DNA of 64,000 nt from Metopolophium dirhodum (GCF_019925205.1 NC_083564.1:31782447-31846446); one strand, 5' to 3'. Counted from the stretch's first letter, positions 10,357 to 24,249 are shown. Numbers and translations are program-made. Notes: generated by a model not told the origin, from the letters alone.

Positions 10357-13300
10357 TTAGGCCGCAACTGCTTTGTATGGTCGCTTTTGCATCATATTGA
10401 TTTTGTCACCAAGACTGAGTGCCATTCCCTAAAATCACATTTTATATCACAATACATTATTACAACCATGGATTAGATAAAAATTATTATTACTAAATAA
10501 CAAAAACAGCTTTTTTTAGCTGTGAATTCTAACTTTCACTGTAAGAGCAAAAAAAAATTACTTTTCGTATTGGTTTTTGTTTTTATTATAAAGTCATAAG
10601 TATATAATTAAATATAGATTTTAAACTACTGTTGAACAGTTCTCAACTATTGTAATTTTTTTTTTGTATAATCCAGTCTTAAATGTATTTAGGTATACTG
10701 CTTAAGAATATTCACAATCTGCTAGCTTAGTTGTTTATTTTAACAGCCATAAACAGAGCTAAAAATGTAATTATGCTGAATTTGTTTTACATTTTAAAAA
10801 TATTTTCATGATTCATTGCAACTGATATGCGGGAATGCCAAAATAGCCATTCAATATAAAGTTATTTAATAGTTAATATGATATTAAATTGGATATAATG
10901 TATGTTTTACTTAGTTATACATTCAACTGTAAGCCATTGTAATTTTATCAGTAAACCGAGTATAATATTTACAGTTTCTAAGTTCATTGTTAATTGTTAT
11001 GGAATTCTATTATTAAAGGATCATTTACCAAATTATTTTACATGCATTTTTTAGTGATATTTAAAAGTATTCTCTATTGGAAAATGTCAAAAAATATCTG
11101 CCACAAACTATTTTAAACATTATACATTTCAATTTGATCAACATTAGTAATAATTCATTATTAACTTAATAACATCAGAGAATTAAAAATGGATATGACA
11201 TAATAAATAAAATGTATATTTTACATAAACAATAATATGAAATGCATTAAGACTCAATTACTCTAACGTTATTTCTGGCTTGTTGCAAAAAAAGGTTATT
11301 CAATTTAAAGTTTAAAATTAAGAACTATTCATTCTCATTTGGATAGATCAAACATGTTTCTAAGAATCTTAGAATCTGAATCAACAACTCGTTTTTTTTT
11401 TCCAGCTAAAATTGCTTGATTTATGTTCACATAAATACGAGAGTTGAATAACTTGACATAAACACAAAACCACATCATAATCATACGAAATATTTATTAA
11501 CGATATATGAATTTTGAATCCACAACGTTCTAAAGTCTGACCCATCTATCTTAAAGCCAAATCATGTAAAAGAAATATTTTTTTGTGATGATAGATTAGT
11601 ATTTTTAAAATTCAATGACTCAGTTTTACAATAATAGAATATTGTTTAAGTAGTATTCTATGTATAACAAAATATTTGTTTTCAATACTTCATTCACTAT
11701 CAGTTTATAATAACATAACATAATTATTATGTTTCAATGTATGTTTACATATTATATGAATCCGTATTGTGTACAGTATAAAAATATAAGGATTAGACAT
11801 TTTTACAAAAATTATAAACCATGAAATGTATTACTTAATAATCAATTTAAGCTTGGAAGTTTAAACAATTGAGACATCATTTTAATATTAATTTGTAATT
11901 ACCTGACTTTTAGCCCGAATTCTAATATGACCAATGACTTGTGGCTTATCTAATCCTTTTTCAATACTTAAATTTGCCAGAGCATCTTCGCCAAATATCG
12001 ATCTCGCATATAAATTTGCTGCCATAAATCCACACTGTCCAGATAATGCTTTTTCTGGAGTTAAACATTTCATATTAGTGCTCTTCAATAAATGTGCCAA
12101 ATATTCATTAAGATCTGTCAAACTCGTGGAAACAGATACCTAAAACAATAATTTGTTTACACCTAAATACTTTTAACACAAACACAAAAAGGACTATACT
12201 TTGTTCTCCCACTCAAATTCAGTCCACATTTGACGGAACTCAGAGTCGTTACATACAGCAGGCATTATGTAGTCCATTATGTCTATACGGATGTCATCTA
12301 AGACAACCACATTTCGATCACCAATTGCACCTCCGATATCATACACTAGTACAAATTAATAATAAATAATAATTAACATAAGTTATGATAGAAAAATGCA
12401 TTTAATTTACCAATGTTTCCAAAGATTATGCCATTTTCAGTTGAGGCAACTTTAACACTAGCTTTGATATTACAGAAATCGTGTGGAGCCAAAACAACAG
12501 GTTGTGGTTTTTCAACTAACTTCAGATCTCCCATTGTGGCTAACTCGAGCGTACAATTTTGTAATGTATCACCTTATGTTACATTATAATATATTATTGG
12601 TTATTACAATTATAAATAACTCATGTAGTCATGTCTACCTGTCTAGTTTTTTACCTGTTTGATTAACAATCAATACATCTAAAACGATATCATACTGATT
12701 GACATGAACATAAGCCTCAGCATACACTGGATCAGAAAATCCAGTCAGTTGTGTAACTTTATTAAGTTTGCTATTGGTAGAAAGTCCCGATGCACCATCA
12801 CCACTACTATGATGAATAGAACCACCACCAGCAACGGCTTGGTTTAAACTGAGTTCGAAAACATTTTCTGTACCTTCTGTACCATTACTACTGGTACGTA
12901 AGAATACAATGGCATCATCAACATTCACTTTATGTCCTGGCTTTTCTTTAGCCTAAATAAATTTTTAATTTAGAATAACTATATAATATAAACAATTTTA
13001 AATAAATATGTATATTATGAATTTTATTCATTAACTTACTTTCTTGTTGCTGCTTTCTTCATCTTCTTTGGCAGCCAACATTCCATTTAATGATTTGCTG
13101 CACTCTTTAGTATAAATTTCTTCAATTTCGCTATCTCTATCATTTAATATTTTAATACTTTCCATAATTTTGTCTCCATCATCAATGCCAATTGGTTTAG
13201 AACAAATACCTAAATAAGAAGTATACATAAAATATATATATAACAAATATATAAAATACATTAATCAACATTTCAATTTATGATAACCATCATTTTTGGC

Positions 13301-16300
13301 ATATATTTAGTTGTCACCCGCCCAGGAAGTATTTCCTCCCCTCGCAAGTTTTAGGTAACACGCTAACACCCATCACTTATTTCTTTTTTAATTTTTTATG
13401 GTTCTATTCATTGATTTCAAAATATATAATGTGTATTACAGAAAAAAAGGTACAAAATAGTTTAACCTGGTTTGTATATAATATTATATTCTTTAAATAT
13501 GTGAAACTCACTCATTGGATATTTTAAGAATAATGATTGGTAAAATTCTAATAGTATTGTACAAGATAATATAACCATAATACCGCCATACCAGCCATTT
13601 AAATAACTCAGTAATAAACCACAAATATAACTTTGAAGACCCTATAAGCGGAACTCACATACAGAACATAGAGGGGATAGAGAAGTGCTAAATGAAGCAA
13701 CAAGAAATGAAAAAGGACTAAAAGAAACTTAATTTATTTATATTTAACAGTTGAGGTGTCTAAAAGTCAACTAAATTATGTCAACTAAATGGAAACTATT
13801 CATTTAAGGGGTATGCATACGGACTGTTTCTAAGGAGTTCAATGTAGGCAATTTTCTTTTGTGATCATGCGGGTCGTGTAAATGTGTGCGTAGTAAGTGA
13901 TCATTAGTGTGAGTGACTGTTTATAAAATAAATAGCATTTTACACATTAATTACAAATATGAATTTTAGTGTAACACTGAAACTTAGTTTCGTATTTCCA
14001 ATATTATAGCTTACTAAGTGTGAACACCTATAATGCAAATTGAAGAGAAGAAGTGTATATAGGATTGTATAGGAGTCGATGTTCGATATTTTATTTTCAA
14101 TGTCCAATATTTAAATATAAAACTTGTGATATTTTACTTTTGAATTTGAATTATTGAGTTTAGTAATTAAAATATAGAAAACTAACTTAAGACAGACATA
14201 GATTAACTTCTCTTCTACAATATTGATAATAGGTGTATTTACTTTCAAGCCGCTCAATAAACGATATTATTGAAAATACAAAAATACATTTTGATAGAAT
14301 TTTTCAATATTATTCATACCCCTTAAGAAAATATTGAAAGATATATCAGAATTTTCACCATCTGCATAATTGAATCGATTTTCAGGAATGTTTGTTATAT
14401 TTTTCAGACTTTATAATTAATAATTATTCATACTTTCACATTATAAAATATTAAATAACTAATCTGGAACTGTTCAACTACCTTGTAGCTACTTTTTTTT
14501 ATCCTTAGTACAAAGTATAATGTATGTTGTAAAAAATGTTTACTATTAGAATGTAAAAAATAAGAGAAAAAAGTGGTGTGGTATTACCTACTCCTGAGTT
14601 GCGGGGGAAGACTTTTTTTAAATTGCAATCAATAAAGTTTCAATTGTAATTACCTGATTTTCCAAGCTTCAAAATATAAGTTAAAATTAACATTAATTTA
14701 ACACAAAATTGATTAGCTTTTATTGAATCTTGTTCTTCCCAAATGTCAGCATATCTTATGCCCAATTTAGTGAACGTAGTGCCTAATGCAGCACCAACAT
14801 AGAAATCTCCATCAATTAGATACTGTCGTAATGGTGGCCGTTTTGCCTGACCACTTCGAGGAGTATTTGTAATAAATGCTGATTGAGTAGCATATGTTCC
14901 ATCAGATGTTACCAACTGTGAACCACTAGACCCAAATTCTTCAACGTTTTCTGAATCTCCAGCTGCTTTCTTCAACTCATCTTCAACTAAGGGCATCTAA
15001 AATAAATCAATGTACACATATTAATGGCATATAATTATTTATTAAACTGTAATAAAAACTTTTCACCACACATCAATTTATATGTTGGAAAGGAAATATT
15101 TAATAAGGATTAACATTTTATTTTTGAATATAATCATAATATTTAAAGAAGCAGAAAATTAAAAAATATAATTAGTAACTCATAGGTATATGAAACTGTG
15201 GTCTATGATACAGTTTCAAAATTTTAAAAAATTGAATTGATCTATATGACTATATGTACAGATCAATTGGTAACTGATTGGAACTCCTTTTTAATACACC
15301 AAAAAATTAAAATTATTATTTCTGATATCAATAAATTTCATTGTTATTTAAAATATATAATTTTCATAATTATTTGAATAAATTGGTTATTGATAGTTTA
15401 AATTTAATATGCCATATTCTAACTCTATTTATAACAATGAATTTGTGGATATTTTCTGTAATCGTTATAACTTATAAATTAGAACCAATTTTCAAAGTAT
15501 AAATCAAATCAATAACATACGTCTCCAAGCGATATTTTTATTTGTTCAATTGTTGCTTCAATATCTTCTTGTGAGTTGGCAAATTCGCCAAGTATCCATA
15601 ATGCAGCTCTGTGCACATTGGCAGATTTAATAGATTGGAAAACTTCTAATAGACGCTGAATTATGAGAGGACGTAATGATTCAAAGAGGTAAATGGCTTC
15701 ACGCAAAAATACCATAACATCCGTGGCAGCCAATTCTATGCTATCTGACAAGAATTCAATAAGTACGGGGATCACTGTTGCAGCTATATCTGGAAACTAT
15801 AAAACACAATATGAGTAAAAATAAACATTATAACTAACTTTATAAAACAATAACAAACCTTAATAGAGCACGTATGCAGTGTGCGCACCAACAATTGTCT
15901 ATATTTTCCAGTATCTTCATGTTCAGCTAAATTATGAGTCTTTTCCACTTCGTTTTTGAGTACAAACACCATTTCTTCAATATTACGAGATGATACCAAA
16001 TCCATAGCTATACAAACAGACATCAATGCATTATCTCATTTTAACTACATACTTAGTATGGTATGTAAATAATAGTACGGATGATTACCCAAATTCAATG
16101 TTTTCTTTCTAACTTCCAAATCAGTGCTAGATAATACTCTTAGTATATCCATGACCAAGTCCTGAAGCACTCTTTCGTGTGAAGGGTGTTCTTTAAGAGC
16201 AATTAAACGGTCCAAAACAATAAGTTTTACATTGTTATCACTTTCTTTTACAATCAACTCAATATAACAGGAAGCTGCTGCCTATATCAATTTTTAATTG

Positions 16301-17710
16301 TAATATTTATATCTATAAATGCAATAACAACATACCTTCACGGCAGTAGGTGCATTTGACAAAGTGACCAATGTTCCAGCAGCTTCATAACGAACAGCTG
16401 GGCTACTAGAATTCAGTAAATTGTAAATACAACGTATGAAACGGGATCGTTCTGAAGGATTTGCATGACATACCTAATTTTAATAAGACATAGTTAGTAA
16501 AAATGATTTAATTTATTTAGTGTTCTCTTACTTTATATATGAGTTCTACAATAACTAGTTGCAAAATGTCACCAAAAGAAGCTACTTGATCTAGACAAGA
16601 AGCCAAATATGTAAGTGCTCTATCTTGGTCAGCGTGTAATAACATCATAAAAGCATTACGTTTGCAAGACATGTCTTGCTCCCCATCAAGAAAATTAGCA
16701 ATAAGTTCAGGAGCATCCGGTATCAAAAATTCAAAATTCCTATTTTACAAGTTTATATTAGCATAGATATAATTTTGAAATAAAAATTATTGTTTTAAAT
16801 GAATATACAAATTAAAATTACCTGTAAATAGTGAATATTGCTAGTACAGCATTACGTCTTACATAGGAATGACGGTGTTCAAGACATACACGTATAGTTG
16901 GCATTAGTGGTTCTAATAACTCTGGTTCTTTTAATTTACACAAGAATCGAAGAGTCGACCCTCTTAAGTATTCGTTAGGATGTTGTAAATCCTAAGATGC
17001 AAAAAATAAATAAATACAAATTTACAGTTTAGAACATTACAATGAATTTATAATCAACATCATAAGCATTTGAAACCAAAAATAAGGAATAGGGATCAAC
17101 ATTTAAAATGTATACAACCTCAAAATCAGTAGTAAAATGTAACGTACCTACTGGCTACTAAATAGATAAAAAAGAAAATTTTCATACTTAATAAATTGAC
17201 TTATCAGTATAACACATTTTACAGTGAAAAAGTACCTACTAAAATATATACTACTTCATTTTTATTTATGATAAATTTGTTATAGGAAAATTAAATTATA
17301 AAAAAAGTTTCATTTTTATTTACCTTACGATACGCATCACAGACCAAAATCATTTCCTGTAATAGTTTTCCATCTGCTGTAGTTTTCGGTACTATTTCCC
17401 AAAATATTAAAAGTAGTTTTTTGATTGTATGGTCTTGTAACGGTAGGACGAAACGAATTATTATCATCAACAGTCCTGGCAAACGTTCTCCATTGGCTAT
17501 CATATGAATGACTTTTTTTAATGCTTCAATTTTTGTTTTGCTATCCCCTTTTTCTGTACATAATATATCATTTATAATAATAATTTAATACACAACCACG
17601 GCGGATGATTAATACTAACCAAGATCTGCCTTTAGTTGCATTTCGTTTGGCATCTCATAATCACTAGATATATTGATCAAAGTGTAGCAAGGCTGTTCTA
17701 TAGACGACAT
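10357..17710 (-). CDS. COPB1: Coatomer subunit beta (15 exons, 960 aa)
   Basis: Exons: 17710-17620, 17553-17324, 16991-16822, 16739-16532, 16473-16336, 16281-16089, 16007-15859, 15796-15521, 14996-14654, 13209-13040, 12952-12655, 12572-12411, 12345-12200, 12139-11903, 10428-10357. These total 2883 nt with consistent phases. The product is the beta subunit of the COPI coat, which drives Golgi-to-ER vesicle traffic. The N-terminal adaptin-like HEAT solenoid is recognisable, with [16 protein letters not shown] and [14 protein letters not shown]. The C-terminal appendage region has [20 protein letters not shown] and ends [11 protein letters not shown], as in other beta-COPs. Length matches the animal family (about 950). 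Start: ATG at 17710 gives [12 protein letters not shown], as expected. The region around residues 625-690 is the least conserved and low in complexity. No frameshift or missing exon was found. Confidence 0.95.
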
Positions 17711-18826
17711 CGTGGCTGAAAGGTAAAAATATTCAAAAATAAAATACAATCCAAACGCTTATTTGAGTGAAAACTTTGACATTCGAAAATTATAAATCTC
17801 AACAAATCTCTACAATCCGAAAATCGTTGTATATTAAGTTTTATTAAAAATATAAAATCCAATATTGTTTTATTATGATAACACGTCATAATATGATACG
17901 ATGCATATTATTATGAATGGCTACCGTGGTTTTGGTAAGTAAGAGTACCAATGAGTTACCAATTGTCTACCGGCCGGCGGCAATATATTTCCTTGTTTAA
18001 AAAGAATGTTTTGAAACACAATTCGAATAAGTAGTTAATGAAATCAATCATCGTTTTTTATATAATTAATATGACATTTTAGCACTCTAAATAAATATCT
18101 TAACGACACGTGGCGTTGCAACGGTTTGAAAGATTTACTGAAAATGTACATTTTTTTATTAATTAAAATCCATTTTTAATATAATACATAATAAATAAAT
18201 TATTAGAAACTCCGTAATTTAAATATTTATTAGAATCATAAAATTATCTAGGTGCATATAATACAGGCAAATAACTTGAACCGAAATTATATCCTGAAAA
18301 CGTGTGAGGAGAACTCGGGCGCGCAGTGTTAATTTAATAAACCGTCAGAAGGTCAATAATCAAATACTAATCGTAATTATTGTATGATAGTCGTGTTAAA
18401 TGCTAATAACCTATGGTAATATTAATGATCGGTATAAAATAATAATGATTATGTGGTTATTGTGCGGAATATTGTTGTCAATCACAATATTTAACATGGT
18501 CGAAAATAATGCATTTCGATATAGTTTGTATATGATGGGTACCTATCTATTAAAATTTAAAATATTTATGAGATATAGTATCTATGGCAAAGATTGATCA
18601 AAATACAACATCATAATATTATATTATAACCACATTTTATTCATAAACCACTCTACTTTCTAGGCATACTTACTGACCATATTATACAGAATACTAGACT
18701 ATAACCAGTAATCACCGCATATCAAGTTTATATCTAATATGGTATGTACTCTTTTGGACTTGTAGTCAATTTTTAATTCTATTAAACTCTATACTATTCT
18801 TCATTGTACCTCTATAGGCGAAAACT
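17711..18826. promoter_or_regulatory. Divergent spacer between beta-COP and the small gene at 18827
   Basis: The two genes start head to head, about 1.1 kb apart by start codon. An acceptor TCTATAG just before 18818 implies that the plus-strand gene has a 5' untranslated exon inside this stretch, so the real promoter spacing is shorter. A GC-richer patch with GTCTACCGGCCGGCGGC near 17965 lies close to the beta-COP start. No TATA box was recognised with confidence. Confidence 0.4.
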
Positions 18827-19409
18827 ATGGCCGATTGGCATACACCGACACAGGTAGAAAGATCACTAGCGACCATGTGGGCGAAACTTGAAAAATCTAA
18901 TGTACCATTAAAGGTATCATATAAATTCATAATCTAAATTTGAACCTCCCCCCAATCAAATTTTGTTTGGTGCTTAAGTATAGGTACCCTTAGTGCTCAA
19001 AGAAACTAATTTTCTCCTGTAATTTAGGACATATCAGAAGAAGATTTAATAAGTTATTTTGGTAACAAGAAACCAATCGCACAAAAACTGCAGTACGAAT
19101 TGCTTTTTAACTCGAATAAGTCATTCGATCCGAAATCAAAACAAGATAGTTGGAGAAGTAAGAAAGAAATACACGACAATATTTACGAAGAAGTATATAC
19201 GAATTTATTTACGACCTACAGCTCCTATAAGAATCTGTGTAATAAAATAGTAAACAATTAATTTGATTATTCGTTGCCTTGCGGATTTGTTACAGGAAGA
19301 CCGACGGACAATTCCTGTAGTGACGTCCCATTTTATCGGTCATCGACTCAAAAACCTAGAAGGACGGTCGTTAAACAACTATATATGTAAGGAAGAAAAT
19401 AACAAATAA
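18827..19409 (+). CDS. Small hypothetical protein, 2-3 exons
   Basis: Exons: 18827-18913 (starts MADWHTPTQVERSLATMW), then from 19028 after TAATTTAG. Three readings remain. (a) No further splice, with TAA at 19259-19261, giving 106 aa. (b) Donor GTAAAC at 19250 joined to acceptor TTGTTACAG, with exon 19296-19409, which removes a 46-nt intron and gives 140 aa. (c) Donor GTAAGA at about 19142 joined to the same acceptor in another frame. I favour (b) because it keeps the open stretch NIYEEVYTNLFTTYSSYKNL and adds IPVVTSHFIGHRLKNLEGRS, but a 46-nt intron is very short. An AATAAA lies at 19405-19410. The product is soluble, Lys/Asn-rich and without visible signal or membrane segments. I do not recognise the family. 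Confidence 0.55.
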
Positions 19410-19689
19410 AATATTTTAGTATATTATATTATATTTTATAATGTAATAAACAACATACAATTATTTAAATAAATAAAGTTAGAATAGGTAATTTCGTTTT
19501 TAAAATAAATTGTATTAAATATATACCTATATTGATATTTGATAATTTTATAAATTTAAAACTATACTATGAATTATAAATTAAAATATACAATAATAGC
19601 AATCAAGTATGATAATTTATACTTATATGATATTACGTAGAACAAATGCAGACTATATCTAATTAGTTAATTATAATATATTATATCAC

Positions 19690-20970
19690 TAGCTGTCGCC
19701 TGCGTGCTCCGCCCCCGTGGATAGTTGTTTGCAAATTGTGGGGCTGTTTCATGGCTCCAAAAATCCTGTCTATCTATCTTGCAACGTTTTTTTTTTTTAT
19801 ATGAAGAGTAATTGAACTGTATGCAGAGTAGTGTACAACTGTTAAAAACTTATCTTAACTTTTCCGTTAGGTACCCGTAAATAAAATTCTGACTGTTCAA
19901 CTCCTTTTGGGTGTAATATTTGCTGTTGAAGCAATATCTTTATGTGTGTAAATTATATTATATTTTAATGTATAGCCATCTCGACCGGCGTTATCCCGTG
20001 AGATTCGCAGCAGTATATTAACCTAACTTAACCTGTGGTAGATCGTTGTTTGTACCGGTGGAAGACGTTAGCACCAAAATGAGTTGGTATCGTACGAAAG
20101 CGCAAAAATCTGAAAAATCCTAGATACCTGTGTGCCACACCTAATAGTTAATATATATTACATTTAGAACTATATATTATAACGCTGATCCTGTGCACTT
20201 CGTTGTCTTTTCTGTTGCCAGGAATAAAAATTCTGATTCACAGCAGTATATTATCAGGTAGGCAATCTACCTGCGGTAGATCGCGGACCCAGTGCTGTTT
20301 TTACGTAAGTGTATGATTCAACTCTAAAGTATCAAAGTTTTACAAAGTTTATTTTTATATAATACGGTGGTTTAAAATAATCAATTAATATTTAATACAT
20401 AATCCTAACCTAACCGTACTAAAATCCGATGAATACAAAAAATTAAATTTAACCCTTTTTAAATTAGCCTATATCTTCTTCCCAGAGATCTGCACACAAA
20501 CATTAATTTATATATATAATAGCTGATCCTGCGCACATCGTGGCCCACAAAAATGACAAAAAAATTGTGATTGTTCAACTACTTTTTGGTGTAACTCACT
20601 GCAGTAAGTGCAACTCAGCCACCCTGTTAGGCAATGTGCGAAAATTCGATTTGATACATGCTTGTACCTGATCTGCCCGATTAAACAATAGCAACCAATA
20701 ATAAATAAATACTATTTCTATCAATTATTTCTCCTATAACCATTAGCAACCATTTATAAACAAATATTTCCATCGTAAATCTCAAAATCCCTGTTTGAGC
20801 ACTTCTATTAATTGGTCGTAGCGTTAAGTTATTATAGCCTATAGCCTTCCTCGATGAATTGACTATCCAGCAGAAAAAAATAATTTTTCAATTCGAACCA
20901 GTAGTTCCTGAGATTAGCGCGTCCAAACAAACAAACTCTACAGATTTATATATTGGTATGGATAAGACAT
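19690..20970 (+). repeat. Interspersed repeat Rpt-B (copy 1)
   Basis: Contains a block with a second copy at 48050-48870. Shared landmarks in order are GCTGATCCTGTGCACTTCGT, GGAATAAAAATTCTGATT, a GGTAGGCAATCTACCTGCG stretch, GATCGCGGACCCAGTGC, a second GCTGATCCTG block, CACTGCAGTAAGTGCAACTC, and an end with TTCAATTCGAACCAGTA then CTGAGATTAGCGCGTCCAAA. Tails of this type occur widely in insect genomes, but I cannot assign the superfamily. No reverse transcriptase or transposase frame is visible. A further related tail (AATCGGTTAAGTCGTTTCGG) lies at about 21370-21432, just before the SINE. Confidence 0.6.
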
Positions 20971-21466
20971 AAGTATAGATTTTATCAATTTATTATTGAC
21001 ATATCATCATAAGATCGAAAAAATCAACCGATTTATTAAAATTATAATTTATTAATTTCTATTATATTTATTGACAATTTTTCCTCTTAACACTATTTGT
21101 GGAGCGGCCAGGTTTGATTTTCTCTTTTTATTTTTATAAAATTCTTCAAAATTAACAACTAAAACTACAACAATCATAACCAATAGCAACCTTACAATAA
21201 ACAAAAATATATTATTATTTAGTTTATTCTTTTCCTGTACAGATGATGGCGCCACTATTGTATTTTTGACATCCTGATTTCCTAATTTTCCGGTAGATTT
21301 TCCTAAATTTTTTTTTCATAAGAACCTTGTTCTAACAATTACGAACATAACACAAAAAGAATCAGCCAAATCGGTTAAGTCGTTTCGGAGCCAACCCATA
21401 ACACAAAATCCAGACTTGCTTTTATTGTATAGATATTTTATATATATAATAATACAATATATACAT
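20971..21466. other. Repeat-derived spacer
   Basis: AT-rich DNA ending in a second Rpt-B-like tail: AATCGGTTAAGTCGTTTCGG, then the final TTTATTGTATAGAT at about 21420-21433. No supported gene was seen. Confidence 0.4.
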
Positions 21467-21478
21467 AATTATAAAATT

Positions 21479-21779
21479 GGGGGACGAGGTGGCCGAGTGG
21501 TCTAACGCGACGGATTCGGCACAGCCGGTCCGAGTTCGATCCTCGACCACTGGGCGGCATTTTTCTCCGTGCAAGTCACGGTGTCCGGAGAACAAGTGCC
21601 GCCATCCCCCCACCCCGGGGCACGGCAGAAACCTACGGGTGCCCCATTAGAAATTCTGCCAAACACAACACACACGTGTACCAACCTACCCAATATAAAA
21701 ACCTACCAAAACCTTCCAAATATAAAAACCTACAGTGCCCTCCCCACACCCAATGGCCTATGTTGCCGCGGGTTACCTA

Positions 21780-21815
<36 letters not shown>
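21479..21815 (+). mobile_element. tRNA-Ser-like SINE, near-intact copy
   Basis: Starts GGGGGACGAGGTGGCCGAGT with box A. The box-B region GAGTTCGATCCTCG lies near 21533. The body is near-identical to the 8.1-kb copy, and the run of A's is about 35 nt (from 21782). It is flanked by a perfect 12-bp target duplication AATTATAAAATT at 21467-21478 and 21816-21827. A body segment repeats the CCTACCMAATATAAAAAC-type unit two to three times before the tail. The intact duplication, long pure tail and near-identity to the other copy point to recent LINE-assisted retroposition. Confidence 0.9.
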
Positions 21816-21818
<3 letters not shown>

Positions 21819-21975
21819 ATAAAATTAAACATAATAAATAATATATATTATATAAATACAAAATAAGTACCTAACCGGGCGGCCAGGCTACCTCATAACA
21901 AAATATAAAATTACAATTTACACCCTTAGCCATTAAGTAGGTACGTACTAGGTATACTGAATAGGTAGGTATCAC

Positions 21976-22447
21976 CAGGGGCGGACTGAGGCCCTGAAAG
22001 CCCAGGTGGGTATAAGTTTCAAATCTACCAAACAAAAGACTCGTGTTACAATTTTTATTTTAAATAAAAAATTTTTTAAGGAACTTATAACGAAATTAAA
22101 AAAATTCTGAAGGTTTATACTCAACTAAATTTAACATAATAAAATAAAACTTAAATTTAAATTTATTTTATTGAAAAATAACAATAAATATTATTATTAT
22201 TATATTATTATAAAACAAATTACTTCAATATAACAATTTTTAAACTTTATTATACAAATAAAATAAAAAAAATGAACAAGTGGGTCACTGTAATGGATGG
22301 TGTTAAATTTGAATTCAATGATATAATATATCGCTGCAGTGTGTGGGGGGGACCTTTACGGTGTAGAATTGAAAAATTATTAAAAATAACAAATTTATAA
22401 TTCTAGGGTGGGTATAGCCACTTACCCGCCCTGCCAGTCCGCCCCTG
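21976..22447. mobile_element. hAT-type MITE, 472 bp
   Basis: Both ends read CAGGGGCGGACTG inward and then diverge. The 8-bp flanks are GGTATCAC (21968-21975) and GGTACCAT (22448-22455), which match at 6 of 8 positions with only C/T differences. A short Rpt-A fragment (GTGGGTCACTGTAATGGATGG, about 22282-22302) lies inside. There is no coding capacity, so mobilisation would have depended on an autonomous hAT elsewhere. Confidence 0.65.
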
Positions 22448-22507
22448 GGTACCATTTTATCTACAGACAACCATTTAACTATGAAAACATTAAAAATAAA
22501 CCTATAA

Positions 22508-22545
22508 AAGGTTAGGTTAGGCTAACCTAACCTAACCTAACCTAG
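22508..22545. repeat. Head-to-head TTAGG-type pentamer tract
   Basis: Two units of GTTAG are followed directly by four of CTAAC, giving a small palindrome. TTAGG is the usual insect telomere repeat (established knowledge). The tract is very short and such pentamers also occur inside nearby repeats, so a telomeric origin is only a possibility. Confidence 0.45.
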
Positions 22546-24249
22546 GTTTTTTATAAAAATATTTTTAGGCAGTGAGCCTACGGAAAAACTTTCATGGATC
22601 ATTTAAATTGGTAAAAAATAAATTTGTAAGGTTATGCTCTCTCTTTTTTTGAACATAACTTTACCAATGTTTTCGTATGGACTGAATGTCTGATCCAACG
22701 TTCGAATTTCGAACGGCGGATGTCAAACAAATAAACCCTTTTTATACATTAATATATCACCTACCTTTATATAATCTAATATACTGTAATTTAGTATGTT
22801 TCTGTTGCTACATAAAATATGGCCCCCTATAGTTTTGTTAAAAAAACTTTTATCTTCCGCAAATATACCTGTATTATTTTTACAACTATTTATGAAAATC
22901 GAGATAGGATTTAAAATTACGTTTTGTTTTGACAGAGAAAATTTGACTGATCTACCTCGAAAATGAAGATTAGTAAGAATTTATAAAAACCTACATATTA
23001 TAATATTTTGTATTATTTTGACGACCTCGTGTGGGCTGCAAAAAAGAGTCGGTCTTCACAAATCAGGCTTGAAGGATACGTCATCACATAATGTTTCCAA
23101 TATAGGTACACACTACACACAGACAATAATATTATACAACAAAGTCGTCGACAATTCACCGCGACAATAGAGGAACCTATATATTATTATATTGCATGTA
23201 AGTATAAGTATGTATCTACATATCCGTGGTCTATATAGGTAGTAGGTACTATCGTAATATGTGTTCTATGGACTATGGACGATCTGGATTCTTGCACACA
23301 GCAACCTTCGGAAAACAATGGAAAGTTTTTGTTAAAGAAATAACCATGTAGGTACAAGAAATCTCTATTGATTTGATGAAGAAACGGGAACAGCTATAGT
23401 AAATTACTAAATTACCTACTGGCTACTATATTAATCACCACATAATATAATATATATAAATATTATATTATATAAGCTATAGCGGCTCTCGAACTGTTTG
23501 TATCTCGGTAATAAGTCCTAATCATTTTGAAAAATTATACGTAAACCTAATAGTTTAAATAAAATCCGTATCTTCATATGGAGGGGGGGGGGTGCACAAT
23601 TAAAGTATTTTATTTACTAGTACATTACGAATAACGGACATTATGGACAATGGGAAAAATAGTACAAATGAACGACAGATTATTTTAGATACCTAATAAA
23701 AGTAAAAATCCTAAAGTTTGTTCCATCTTGCAGGTCCACGGTCGTCCATTGGATAGAGAGTTACAAACTTAACGGACGAACATTGTTCAATCAAATTATA
23801 GCCAGTAGTCACTAAGGTAGGTAAGTAATGCAATATCTGCCTAATAAAATATGTCCATCGTTGTCTCCGGCCTCTGTATAGTTCTGCAAAACTACGCATT
23901 GTTTTTATTCTAAACAAGTACATTGTTATATAAAAATACTTGCATTATATATACCTGTATATTTTTATTTTATTACAAGCGTTGCCGAGTACCTAGTCTT
24001 AAGGTCACTTTTAGAAATTTTTCACAATTTTTACACACAACAGCTATATATATAGTAATATAGTATAGTAGGACTATGCCATAATAATATATAACAATCG
24101 ACAGTAATAATTTGTATTAACAATAGAACCTTTTAACCCGAAAGCGATCGACCTGTTAATGTAAAAGGAGGGGGTACCTGAAATAACACCTCGCCCCTGG
24201 GATGAATTGGTGATATGATTTCCCACCGATTATTACATGGAAGTCGAGG
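22546..24249. other. Gene-free AT-rich spacer
   Basis: Contains a poly-G run near 23582-23592 and scattered TA tracts. A short minus-strand open frame at 23711-23923 has no splice or homology support and was not called. Nothing else was recognised. Confidence 0.4.

Noticed and set aside
13300..14640. Possible extra gene inside the beta-COP intron
   Set aside because: No open frame with splice signals. The intron is simply long and AT-rich.
18400..18597. Hydrophobic 65-codon frame
   Set aside because: AT-rich chance frame upstream of the small gene, with no splice or start context.
21479..21560. Functional tRNA-Ser gene
   Set aside because: The tRNA-like head lacks a proper anticodon arm and 3' end, and is followed by a SINE body and poly-A tail.
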